Notes under the pieces: model-generated
What the model was told of the DNA's origin: nothing
The model's database searches: none
The model's input: the letters and a program-made list of their open reading frames with translations, nothing else
NCBI RefSeq assembly: GCF_002975405.1
Contig: NZ_PCPS01000001.1
Coordinates: 310,001-374,000 of the forward strand
Length of the DNA stretch: 64,000 nucleotides
DNA from: Arthrobacter sp. MYb229
GTDB lineage: Bacteria > Actinomycetota > Actinomycetes > Actinomycetales > Micrococcaceae
Direction of reading: 5' to 3'
Made by a program: the position numbers and the translations under genes
Shown here: piece by piece, positions 28,330 through 36,577 of the stretch
Layout of the letters: each line of letters begins with the position of its first letter
How positions within the stretch are numbered: position 1 is the stretch's first letter

Positions 28330-29918
28330 GTGCGAACAAAGACATGGTCCATGGCGGACCGTCCAGACGAAGCATCGTTGCCACCCTGACCTCGGCCACT
28401 GCATTGACGCTGACCGGACTAGGCACTGGGGCGGCCGTTGCGGCCCCTGAAAAACGGGGAAAAAATGACAAGAAGGCTTCTGCCGCGATGAGCTACCGTC
28501 CCAGTTATCACTTCAGCGTTCCGGATAATTGGAAAAATGACCCGCAGCGTCCGGTGTATCTGGACGGTGAATACCTGTACTACTACCTTTACAACGAGGA
28601 CTACATGCTCGGTGGCAGCGGTACAAGCTGGCGTTTGGCGACCACCAAGGACCACGTGAACTTCACCGACCACGGCGTAGCCATCAGCAAGCATGAAAGT
28701 CCTAATGGGGATTGCTGGTCCGGCTCGATTGTTATCGATGAAAAGAACACCGCGGGCTACGGGAAAGGCGCGTTGATTGCTCTGGTCACCCAGGCACCGG
28801 GCGGGGTGCAAGCCCAGTACCTCTGGTACTCCACCGATAAGGGACGCAGCTTCAAACCCGGTGGAACCAAGCCGGTGCTGGCCAACCCAGGCGTGGAAGC
28901 TTTCCGAGACCCGAAGATCATCTGGCATGAGCAAAGCTCACAGTGGGTCATGCTTAATGCCGAGGGGGACCGCATCGGGTTGTATACCTCGGTGAACCTG
29001 AAGCGGTGGAAAAGAACCAGCGAATTTGTGCGCACCACCTTGGGCACCCTCGAATGCCCGGACCTGTTTCAGATCCAGGCTTCTGACGGAACCAAACAAT
29101 GGGTGCTTGGCACCAGCGCCAATGGCAAGCCACATGATCTGCCCGCCACCTACGCATACTGGGTGGGCGACTTTGATGGAAAGGCCTTCACCACCAAGGA
29201 AGATGATCCGCAATGGCTTGACTGGGGCTTTGACTTCTATGGTGCGGTGACCTATCCGGATCATCGTGCCGACGGGAGTGAAAATCCCAAACTGCGCCGT
29301 GTCATTGGGTGGAACAACTTCTGGGATTACCCACACAATGCCCCAAGCATGGCCACAGATGGCTACAACGGTGATGACATGATTGTGCGCGAGGTGCGGA
29401 TGATCGCCGGTGCTGAAGGCTACTATCTCGCCTCGGTTCCGGTAAAGCAGTTGGATAAGCTGGCCGGTCCGGCGAAAAGCTTAGGCAGCCCGGCGGTATC
29501 CGGGGAGCAGGTATTGGATTTCTCGGGCAGCGCCTATGAGCTGGAATGCGAATTAAGCTGGGATCCGGCCAACCCGCCGGAGAACGTGGGATTTGAGCTG
29601 TGCCGGGCAAAAACCGGCACGCGTCACGTGGCCACCGGAATCTATCTGGCTGGAGGGTTCGCCTACGTGAACCGCAAGCCAAGTTTCCACCCCGGGGATA
29701 AGAGCGAAACCAAAAGCCCAATAGAGGCACCAAGCGGAAGACTCAAGGTGCGCATCCTAGTGGACCGCTCCAGCGTCGAAGTGTTCTTGGGGGACGGCAG
29801 GATCGTCCACTCACACCGGGTATTCCCGCTGGCTTCGGATTCCGGGATCAAATTGTTCGTTTCGGGCGGGACAGCAACGTACAAGAACCTCACCGTGCGC
29901 AAGCTGGCATTCGCTTAG
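28326..29918 (+). CDS. secreted GH32 fructan hydrolase, levanase/levan fructotransferase type
   Basis: A 530-residue GH32 enzyme with a twin-arginine signal (SRRSIVATLTS, cleavage near AVAAPE at about residue 40), so probably exported folded. The nucleophile motif is WKNDPQRPVYLDG, not the invertase-type WMNDPNG. FRDPK, ECPDLF (acid/base Glu), YAYWVGDFDG and QWLDWGFDFYGAV follow. This layout, with NDPQRP, resembles levan fructotransferases and levan biohydrolases of Arthrobacter relatives. Whether it releases difructose anhydride, levanbiose or fructose cannot be told from sequence. ATG 28326 overlaps the ABC ATPase stop by 4 bp. Confidence 0.85.
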   Translation: MSANKDMVHGGPSRRSIVATLTSATALTLTGLGTGAAVAAPEKRGKNDKKASAAMSYRPSYHFSVPDNWKNDPQRPVYLDGEYLYYYLYNEDYMLGGSGTSWRLATTKDHVNFTDHGVAISKHESPNGDCWSGSIVIDEKNTAGYGKGALIALVTQAPGGVQAQYLWYSTDKGRSFKPGGTKPVLANPGVEAFRDPKIIWHEQSSQWVMLNAEGDRIGLYTSVNLKRWKRTSEFVRTTLGTLECPDLFQIQASDGTKQWVLGTSANGKPHDLPATYAYWVGDFDGKAFTTKEDDPQWLDWGFDFYGAVTYPDHRADGSENPKLRRVIGWNNFWDYPHNAPSMATDGYNGDDMIVREVRMIAGAEGYYLASVPVKQLDKLAGPAKSLGSPAVSGEQVLDFSGSAYELECELSWDPANPPENVGFELCRAKTGTRHVATGIYLAGGFAYVNRKPSFHPGDKSETKSPIEAPSGRLKVRILVDRSSVEVFLGDGRIVHSHRVFPLASDSGIKLFVSGGTATYKNLTVRKLAFA

Positions 29919-29950
29919 AAATTATTCGCGGGCTCGGTCGAGACTAGTGT

Positions 29951-29978
29951 GGCCCGGGGAAGTTTGCTTCCCCGGGCC
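29951..29978 (+). terminator. terminator of the fructan ABC/GH32 operon
   Basis: A perfect 12-bp stem, GGCCCGGGGAAG (29951-29962) with CTTCCCCGGGCC (29967-29978), closes a TTTG loop. It lies 33 bp after the GH32 stop. Confidence 0.85.
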
Positions 29979-30115
29979 ATCCCTACTTTTCCTGGCGCAA
30001 AGAGGGGTATCCGACCGGTCGTGTGATCGCCTGCTACGGGGAATTGCGGATCTTGCTGAGGATTTTGTAAGTCATGATGAGTGCTGGCATCAGGTCGCGG
30101 TTCAACAAAGTTCCA
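29979..30115. other. left flank of the insertion sequence
   Basis: A short stretch between the GH32 terminator and the IS end. On the minus strand one frame reads NRDLMPALIMTYKILSKIRN before a stop. It looks like a gene remnant, but I do not recognise it. It is not the missing part of the exonuclease gene on the other side of the element. Confidence 0.3.
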
Positions 30116-30149
30116 GAGCCTGTCAGTTTGTTTGTGTAAGCCCCTAGTC
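30116..30149. repeat. left terminal inverted repeat of IS256-like element
   Basis: Begins GAGCCTGTCAG at 30116. It matches the right repeat for the first 11 bases, then again at TTGTGTAAG and CCCCTAGTC, with a 5-base mismatch block and one deleted A. Confidence 0.8.
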
Positions 30150-30177
30150 ACATCCGTTATTCAAGGGTTCGTAATAC

Positions 30178-31566
30178 TCAATTCAAATAAGGTTCAATAC
30201 GCTCCGGATACGCCATCGCCAGCTGCTGCAAGGCCTGCTTCCAGCCACTGGTCCCGGCACCTTCCACCAGATACGAACCAGCGCCAGCCCTCGGGGTACG
30301 GCCCTTCTTCTGCGCGTCCTTGAACCGCTCCCGGGCACGCTTATCCTCGATATTGCAGATCGCCAACCACAGCATTTTCACCGCTGCTGCATCGGAGGGG
30401 AAATGGCCACGGGACTTGGTGACCTTGCGCAGCTGGTAGTTCATCGATTCAATCGCGTTCGTCGTGTAAATGACCTTGCGCAGCTCCGGTGGGAACGCCA
30501 GGAACGGGGTGAACCGTTCCCACGCATTGCGCCACGTCGCCACCGCTGACGGATACTTTTTTCCTAGCGTGCTGGCCTCGAAATCATCCAAGGATTTCAG
30601 TGCGGCTTCGATGCTCGGAGCCGTGTAAATGCTCTTCAACTGCTTGCTGACTTCCTTGCGATCCCCGTAGGACACGAACCGGTTCGCCGCCCTAATCAGG
30701 TGCACCACGCACGTTTGCACCGTCGCCCGAGCCCAGGTCGCTTCGATCGCTTCCGGGAACCCGGTCAGCCCGTCGCAGCAAGCGATGAGCACGTCCTTCA
30801 CGCCGCGGTTGGCCAGTTGGGCGCAGACTTGCGCCCAGAACTTCGCACCTTCGTTCTCCGTCACCCAGATCCCCAGCACGTGTTTGATGCCTTCCACGGT
30901 GACGCCGATAGCCATATGCGCGGCCTTGTTCCGCACCTGGTGCCCGTCGCGGACCTTGATGACAATCGCATCCAGCTAGAGGATCGGGTAGAACTCTTCC
31001 AGCGGGCGTTCCTGCCACGTAGCAACCTCATCGAGCACCTCGTCGGTGATCTTGGAGATCGTGTCGTGGGACAGCTGGGTGCCGACGGTGGTTTCCAGAT
31101 GGTAGGCGATATCCCGGACGGTCATCCCACCGGCATAGAGGGAAATGATCATCTCGTCCAGCCCGCCGGTGCGGCGTGAGCCCTTGGGCACCAGAGTCGG
31201 GACGAACGTGCCGGCTCGGTCCCGCGGGATCTGCAGGTCAACATCGCCGGCGATAGTGGACACGGTCTTGGGGTAGGAACCATTGCGGGAGTTCGGCGCG
31301 AACCGTCCTTGCCCGTCGCCTTTGTCGTAGCCCAGGTGGCTGCTGAGCTCTGATTTCAGGCCGCGTTCCAGCCCTGCGCGGATGATCTGCTGAATGAAGC
31401 CGTTTTTGCCGTCGAGCTGGATCTCGCCTCGGTCAATGAAGCCCATGAGTTCGTCAAAAGCACCTGATTCCTTCACGGCGTCCATGGATCCCAGGGCGGC
31501 GATTTTCTCGGCGATGTCGGAGGCGTTTTCCACTGTCTGTTCGGCCTGGTCTTTCTGGGTGGTCAT
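30178..31566 (-). pseudogene. IS256-family transposase interrupted by an amber codon
   Basis: One continuous frame encodes the whole transposase but for TAG at 30978-30976. The first part (31566-30976, 196 codons) ends RPLEEFYPIL. After the stop the same frame continues LDAIVIKVRDGH to 30178. IS256 proteins normally read YPILYLDAI-type here, so a Tyr codon has probably become TAG by one substitution. The DDE set is visible: Asp in LDAI, Asp in CCDGLTGF, Glu in NAIESMNYQLR. All three lie after the stop, so the N-terminal product cannot catalyse. Without suppression the element is likely immobile. Confidence 0.85.
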
Positions 31567-31598
31567 ATTGTGTTTTTCCTAGTCTCTTTCTATCAATT

Positions 31599-31633
31599 GA
31601 CTAGGGGTCTTACACAATCCATCTGACAGGCTC
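31599..31633. repeat. right terminal inverted repeat of IS256-like element
   Basis: Reverse complement begins GAGCCTGTCAG at 31633 and ends CCCCTAGTC at 31599. It pairs with 30116-30149. Confidence 0.8.
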
Positions 31634-31744
31634 CTTGGTCGTGTTCTCTTCGGGAATGGCAGCGACCCGAGCGCATTCTTGACGTGCCGTATTGCGCGTC
31701 ATGGACTGGAGCGTTCCGGTAAAGACGACAACACGCCCATAGAG
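31634..31744 (-). pseudogene. BRCT-domain remnant of the exonuclease gene
   Basis: Directly after the exonuclease stop TAA (31747-31745), and in the same frame, the sequence reads LYGRVVVFTGTLQSMTRNTA and continues to EENTTK. It is then cut at 31633 by the IS end. GRVVVFTGTL followed by TR..A is the start of a BRCT domain. Many actinobacterial DnaQ-type exonucleases carry a C-terminal BRCT, so this is the front third of that domain. The rest is absent from both sides of the element. Confidence 0.75.
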
Positions 31745-32398
31745 TTATCCATCAGAGTCGGCATTTGCATTTACTGAAACAGGCGTGAATCCACGCGATG
31801 ACGAACTCTGCGCCACACTTCCTGAATATTTTCCCAGGCTCATGGTTCCGAGGCGGACACCGATTTTTTGTGCTAAGTCCTGTACATCCGTGGCGTTTTC
31901 TCGCTGTGCTAGCTGGTTGACGATCTTCACGACCGCTTCTGCATCGGCGTGGGCGTCGTGGTGGTTCTCTAGTGAGAAACCTAAAGAAGCAGCGACATAA
32001 GGCAGCCGGTAGGAGGGAAGTGCCAGTGCCTTTCGTGCCGCTACCAGCGTGCAAAGAAAATCGAATGCAGGCCATTGGATGTCGTCAGCTGCACAGGCGT
32101 AGCGGATCACTCCGGTATCGAAAGCTGCGTTATGGGCCACCAGCGTGTCTGCCCCAACGAAGTCCACGATATGAGGCAACACTTCCTTCCACCGCGGTGC
32201 CTCGGCGACCATTTCGGGGGTGATCCCGTGAATATTCATGTTCCAGGGATCGAACCAGTCCGCCGCTTCTGGAGGACGAATAAGCCAGTGGCATTGCTCG
32301 GTGATTTCTCCATCACGTACGCGGATGAGCCCAACCGCGCATGGAGATCCACGGAAGGAATTAGCGGTTTCGAAGTCAATCGCAGTAAAGTCCAACAC
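31745..32398 (-). CDS. DnaQ-type 3'-5' exonuclease, C-terminally truncated
   Basis: A 217-residue DEDDh exonuclease: ExoI IDFETAN (about residues 7-13), ExoII VAHNAAFDTG and ExoIII HDAHADAEA with its catalytic His. The nuclease domain is whole. It then runs through a linker and stops at TAA 31745, after which an in-frame BRCT start survives (31634-31744) before the IS. The ancestral protein was therefore longer, about 320 residues by family habit. The start is GTG 32398 with AGGGG further upstream. The shortened enzyme may still be active but lacks the interaction domain. Confidence 0.82.
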   Translation of the reverse strand: MLDFTAIDFETANSFRGSPCAVGLIRVRDGEITEQCHWLIRPPEAADWFDPWNMNIHGITPEMVAEAPRWKEVLPHIVDFVGADTLVAHNAAFDTGVIRYACAADDIQWPAFDFLCTLVAARKALALPSYRLPYVAASLGFSLENHHDAHADAEAVVKIVNQLAQRENATDVQDLAQKIGVRLGTMSLGKYSGSVAQSSSSRGFTPVSVNANADSDG

Positions 32399-32764
32399 TG
32401 TTATCGCTAGCCCCTGGTTGATGCTGACGCGTTCTTGGCGTGCTTTCTGACTGTTTATGAGTACTGCAGAGCTAGGCGATCATGTGGCGCAAGAACCCTG
32501 GTAGCGCCAGTGTTAAGGACTAGCAATTCATTGAATAACAATGGTCGATCGAGGCTGATGGCTGCTCAGGTTCTCAAGAAAAAGAAACCATCGCCTGCTA
32601 AGCCGCCGCACGGTGCAAAACGAATGAGATAGTCAGACGCCGATGTTTCCAGCATGCGTCAAAGTTAGAGACAAAGTAGCTTACCATCGAGGCATAGCGA
32701 TAGATTCAACCTCAGAACCAACTCTGGCTAGACTAGGGACGCTAACTTTTTGAGGGAGCTTGCT
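32399..32764. other. intergenic region upstream of unknown basic protein
   Basis: About 365 bp. TAGACT (32729-32734) could be a -10 for the gene at 32765. A 65-codon open frame at 32435-32632 has no supporting features. Nothing else is recognised. Confidence 0.4.
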
Positions 32765-33631
32765 TTGAATCTACGTGGACATCTTGACTCCGAAGCTTTT
32801 GCCAAGCTCTCAGCGCTGGCCAGTAAGCAGGCACCTCGCGAGAAGGTGCTTGACGTCAAGAAGTTTGCTCCACAAGCTATCGAGCCATCAACTGATGAAA
32901 AGCGGCGGCTGGCCAAGGCGAAGGCAAGAATTGAGCGCCATGAGCGCAGGAAGCAAGCGCATGCAGCGCGATCTGCCGCCCCGAAAACACCGAAACCAGC
33001 TCCTGCCAGGGTAAAGGCTAATCGCAGCCGAAAATTGGCGCCAGCGACCGTCGAGATCCGTAAGGTCAACGGGTTGCCATTTCCAGCAAGTGCCCTACCT
33101 GCGACTCGGCAACTGGCGCTGGTAGTGAGCCCAATGCCGAAGCAAGTTACTCACAATGCGGCGCCGCAGGATGCGCGGCTGCAGGCTGTGAAGAACCAGG
33201 CAATGAAAACGGTTCACAAGAAGTATCGGAAGCCGGATGCCAAAGTTCGACTGGAGGTGGCTGAATCACAGCTTGAGATCTCAGAAAGCGAGCTCCTCGC
33301 ACTCTGCGATGAGCTCAGCATCGAGCCGCAGTCTAAAGACGGCATGGAGTACTTGACCGGTGCTGACTTCGAGAAACTGCGGTACCACATCCCGGTGAAG
33401 GGGCTTGAGCCAAAACTCACCACATCTTCGACCTTCGAAGCGCGGCTCCGCCAGACCTATGGCGCTAATCAATGGGCGGCTGAGGGAACCCCGCTGGAAC
33501 GATATGAAGCGAAGGAAGCTCAGCGCAGCAAGGAGCATCATCCTGCTAAAGCAAAGACCGACGCGGATCGGGTGCCATACGTCAAAATTGTTTCAGGCGG
33601 TCTGCCGACCCTCGGCAGAGGTCATAAATAA
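32765..33631 (+). CDS. hypothetical basic protein
   Basis: A 288-residue protein I do not recognise. TTG 32765 is preferred over TTG 32750 because AGGGAG (32753-32758) lies 6 nt before it. Residues about 20-110 are Lys/Arg/Ala/Pro-rich and low in complexity (AKAKARIERHERRKQ, PKTPKPAPARVK). From about 160 the sequence is more ordered, with alternating hydrophobic residues (ISESELLALCDEL, GADFEKLRYHIP). No signal peptide or membrane segment is present. The basic half suggests nucleic-acid or ribosome contact, which is only a guess. No operon partner. Confidence 0.6.
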   Translation: MNLRGHLDSEAFAKLSALASKQAPREKVLDVKKFAPQAIEPSTDEKRRLAKAKARIERHERRKQAHAARSAAPKTPKPAPARVKANRSRKLAPATVEIRKVNGLPFPASALPATRQLALVVSPMPKQVTHNAAPQDARLQAVKNQAMKTVHKKYRKPDAKVRLEVAESQLEISESELLALCDELSIEPQSKDGMEYLTGADFEKLRYHIPVKGLEPKLTTSSTFEARLRQTYGANQWAAEGTPLERYEAKEAQRSKEHHPAKAKTDADRVPYVKIVSGGLPTLGRGHK

Positions 33632-33889
33632 GCTTCGGGGCTGCGCTTGACACTACTTATTTGACGCGGCAACTTGTTCACGGCTGGTGCTTGATCCAGA
33701 AACCAATTAAAAACGTGACCTCTAGATACATCAGTAACAGTTCTGTATCAACACCTCGGCAAGAATTCATGTATCGAGACATCGGTGACAGTTAGCCTCA
33801 TGTTTCGCAGAACGCGAACCAGTCCAATTTCAAGACACCTTGGAACTCCTCGAAGTTCGATTCTATGAGCAATGCTGCACGCTGATGGT

Positions 33890-35080
33890 TCAGCGCGCAG
33901 CATGCGATGTTGACTGAGGCATCGGCATCGGCTCGTCGATAGGCTGCGCCTTCGCGCTCATATCGATGCCCAGATCCTTGGCGAATACCGTGCGGGTTCC
34001 GGTGTAGACCCCGTCCTTGTTCTCGTCGAGCTCGAAGACTCGGGCACCACGAAGATCGTGGTCATCTGTACCACCCAGGCCGTAGGTTCCAAAGCCGGTA
34101 CTCGGGGCGTAGCCCAGCTCGATGTCGTAGTAGTCGCCCTTAAAGGTATTGATGTGGTCGTGTCCGCAGTACACGCCACGAACGTCTCCGCGCTCCTGCA
34201 ATGTAGCGAACATGCCGGAGTTGAAAGCGCCAACGTAGATGCCTTCGTTCTTAACTCCCTCGATGGAGTGCTTTGCCACGGCTTTCTCGTGGTCGGCATC
34301 ATTCGAGGTGAACTGGGAGCCGTACCACATGTGGTGGTGTTCCCAGAGGGGGATATGGAAGAACATCAATGACTGGACATTGCCATAGCGTGCTTCGGTG
34401 GCCTTGGAAGCTTCGCGGTACCAAGCGATCTGCTCGGGGCGGATCCAGTCGTAGGACATGAGGCCCTCAAAGTCCTGTCCGCCAATAGTCTTTGGCGCGT
34501 AGCGATTTGAATCGAGCAGCCAGATACCGAAGACGGGCTTGGCGTTCTTGGATGAGGCGATCAGCAGCTGGGTGTTCGATTCACCCTGGATCTTGTCATT
34601 CTTCGAGTTGGTGTTGAACTTGTAGCTGCGGATGAAGTCCACGAGCTTGGCTTCGTCCATGCCGGTTCCGTTGGACATCGAGTCCTCGTCATGATTGCCA
34701 AAGGTCAGCGCCCAGGGAATGCCCCGGGATTCCATGGGCTGCACAACGTTGTTGATTGCCTGCTTGACCTCGGTGGTGGTTTTCGGCGAACCATTGATGA
34801 CATCGCCGTTGATGAGCGCGAAGCCCGGCTTTTCGGTATCCAGCACCTTGTCCATCAGCTCCAGGGTGCGGCGATCGGTGAGCGGGCCATCCTGGGTGTC
34901 GTTGAACTGCACGATCTTGAACTTGCCGTCTGCCGCGAACTTGAGCTTCGGGGTAGCCGCTGAAGCCTTCTTGGCCGGTACTGCGGACGCTGCCGTGCTG
35001 TTGGCAGCAAGGAGTCCGGTAATCGCGGCAGCTGTGCTGCCGATCAAAACTCCGCGACGGGGGACAGGAGAATTGCTCAC
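33890..35080 (-). CDS. secreted calcineurin-like metallophosphoesterase
   Basis: About 396 residues. It has a twin-arginine-like leader (PRRGVLIGSTAAAITGLL) and an Ala-rich cleavage region (about residues 25-40). The catalytic core shows QFNDTQDG (first metal Asp; the family's His is replaced by Gln), INGDVING, GNHDEDS, a His in FFHIPLWEHHH and GHDHIN. The frame opens at 35239, but that extension is not signal-like. GTG 35080, with AAAGG upstream on the minus strand, fits a signal start. The substrate is unknown; relatives are annotated as acid phosphatases or phosphodiesterases. Confidence 0.82.
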   Translation of the reverse strand: MSNSPVPRRGVLIGSTAAAITGLLAANSTAASAVPAKKASAATPKLKFAADGKFKIVQFNDTQDGPLTDRRTLELMDKVLDTEKPGFALINGDVINGSPKTTTEVKQAINNVVQPMESRGIPWALTFGNHDEDSMSNGTGMDEAKLVDFIRSYKFNTNSKNDKIQGESNTQLLIASSKNAKPVFGIWLLDSNRYAPKTIGGQDFEGLMSYDWIRPEQIAWYREASKATEARYGNVQSLMFFHIPLWEHHHMWYGSQFTSNDADHEKAVAKHSIEGVKNEGIYVGAFNSGMFATLQERGDVRGVYCGHDHINTFKGDYYDIELGYAPSTGFGTYGLGGTDDHDLRGARVFELDENKDGVYTGTRTVFAKDLGIDMSAKAQPIDEPMPMPQSTSHAAR

Positions 35081-35269
35081 AGGTGTGCCTTTCACATGAA
35101 TAAGGAAGCCAGTATGAATTAGTTGGCCGATAACCACTAGAGCGTAGAGCTGGCTAGTGACCAGTGAGTGAACGTTGGTAGTCGCTTCCTGCCCCTGCGC
35201 GTAAATAAAGCTGTAGAACATGCACCTTCGGCATTCCAACAGAATCGGGCGTGCAACAGCTCACAAGAT

Positions 35270-35299
35270 TTGTCGAGGCAAACATCAAACGTCTAATGT
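35270..35299 (+). promoter_or_regulatory. leaderless promoter of MFS-GntR operon
   Basis: TTGTCG (35270-35275), 18 nt and TAATGT (35294-35299), then 6 nt to GTG 35306. The palindrome GTTTAAAC (35298-35305) overlaps the start and could be an operator for the downstream FadR-type regulator. Confidence 0.45.
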
Positions 35300-35305
35300 T
35301 TAAAC

Positions 35306-36577
35306 GTGATCGTCAACTCATCTGAACAGCTCGTCCCGCCCGATGCCCCGCAAACTCGGAAATCCCCGTGGGTGGTCGGTGCCGTTGCCGTCGCCGCGGT
35401 AATCCTCGTCGGGTTGAACCTGCGCATGGGCATCGCCTCCGCCTCGCCGCTCTTCCACGAGCTGCAGGAGATGCTGGGCTATGGCACCTTTATCGCCTCG
35501 CTGCTGCCCACAATTCCGGTGCTCTGCTTCGCGGTGGCAGGTGCCGCGACCAGCATCGTGATTCGCCGGACCGGCCTTGAATTGGGCATTGCCCTTTCCT
35601 TGCTGCTGCTCACGGCTGGCTTGGCCCTTCGAGTCGTCGATTCGACTTGGGCGCTATTGGCAGGCACTGTGGTGGGCATGAGTGGTCTGGCAATCTGCAA
35701 CGTCGCCATGCCTTCCTTCATCCGCGAGCATCATGGACACCGTTCGGCGTCTATGACCGCTGCGTACACGACAACCATGTCAATTGGCGCCACCTTCGCC
35801 TCGGCGGTCAGCATCCCTCTGGCGATGCAAGTCGGATCGCCTACTACCGCCTTGGCTTTTTGGGCGATACCGGCCAGCTTGGCACTGCTGGCATTTGTGC
35901 CCTTGTCTTTCTCGGGAAACCGCACGAAGCCCACTGCGGGCGCGCATGTCTCACCTTGGCCGCTGCTGGCCACGGGCAAGGGGCTACTATTCACCACAGT
36001 CTTCGGAATCCAGTCGCTGCTGGTCTACACGGTGGTCAGCTGGTTGCCGCATATCCTCATTTCGCGCGGACTTGAACCGGCCGCCGCCGGGCTGATGCTC
36101 GGAATCGTGCAGGGAGTTAGCATCCCGGCGGTCCTGATCATGCTCTGGATGGCCTCGAAGCCGGGTTTGCTGCGCAGCGCTTTCTTGCTGACCACAAGCT
36201 GCTCGGTACTCGGCTTCTTGGCCCTGCTGGTTCTGCCCGTGGAATTGTCCTTGATCAGCTCGATACTCATCGGACTGGGATTCGGCGTCTTCCCGCTGGT
36301 TATGCTTATGCTCAGCCGCAGCGGTGGAAGCGCGGAGGAAACCACGGCCCTGTCCACGGTGGCTCAGTCGGTAGGCTACTTGGTTGCAGCCCTTGGCCCG
36401 TTCGTACTGGGTCTGATGCATGGCGCCTTGGGATCCTGGACCTTGGGCCTGGCGATAGTGCTGGCATTCGCGGTGGTTCAGCTGGTGTTCTGCTTTAAGC
36501 TCGGAGGCCTGCGCACCGAGGCAGAATCCCGGCAGTTGGTCGAAGTTGATGGTTCGGCCGAAGTAGAGCAATCATGA
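35306..36577 (+). CDS. MFS transporter, CynX/NimT family
   Basis: A 423-residue major facilitator with about 12 spans. The N-terminal helix contains GLNLRMGIASASPLFHELQ, the hallmark opening of CynX/NimT (cyanate/2-nitroimidazole) transporters. FIREHHGHRSASMTAAYTTTMSIGA, between helices 4 and 5, is also family-like. The start is GTG 35306, probably on a leaderless message. Its stop overlaps the GntR regulator by 4 bp, so the regulator probably controls this exporter or importer. The substrate is unknown. Confidence 0.83.
   Translation: MIVNSSEQLVPPDAPQTRKSPWVVGAVAVAAVILVGLNLRMGIASASPLFHELQEMLGYGTFIASLLPTIPVLCFAVAGAATSIVIRRTGLELGIALSLLLLTAGLALRVVDSTWALLAGTVVGMSGLAICNVAMPSFIREHHGHRSASMTAAYTTTMSIGATFASAVSIPLAMQVGSPTTALAFWAIPASLALLAFVPLSFSGNRTKPTAGAHVSPWPLLATGKGLLFTTVFGIQSLLVYTVVSWLPHILISRGLEPAAAGLMLGIVQGVSIPAVLIMLWMASKPGLLRSAFLLTTSCSVLGFLALLVLPVELSLISSILIGLGFGVFPLVMLMLSRSGGSAEETTALSTVAQSVGYLVAALGPFVLGLMHGALGSWTLGLAIVLAFAVVQLVFCFKLGGLRTEAESRQLVEVDGSAEVEQS

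Larger units (their letters stand above)
30116..31633 (-). mobile_element. IS256-family insertion sequence
   Basis: A 1518-bp element bounded by imperfect terminal inverted repeats (30116-30149 and 31599-31633). Both begin GAGCCTGTCAG and share TTGTGTAAG and CCCCTAGTC. It contains one Mutator/IS256-type transposase reading frame on the minus strand. The 8 bases outside the left end (AAGTTCCA) and right end (CTTGGTCG) differ, so no target-site duplication is seen. The right end cuts into the BRCT part of an exonuclease gene. Confidence 0.85.

Noticed and set aside
32435-32632. Small plus-strand frame of 65 codons
   Set aside because: No ribosome site, no family-like sequence, and it overlaps the promoter side of the exonuclease gene.
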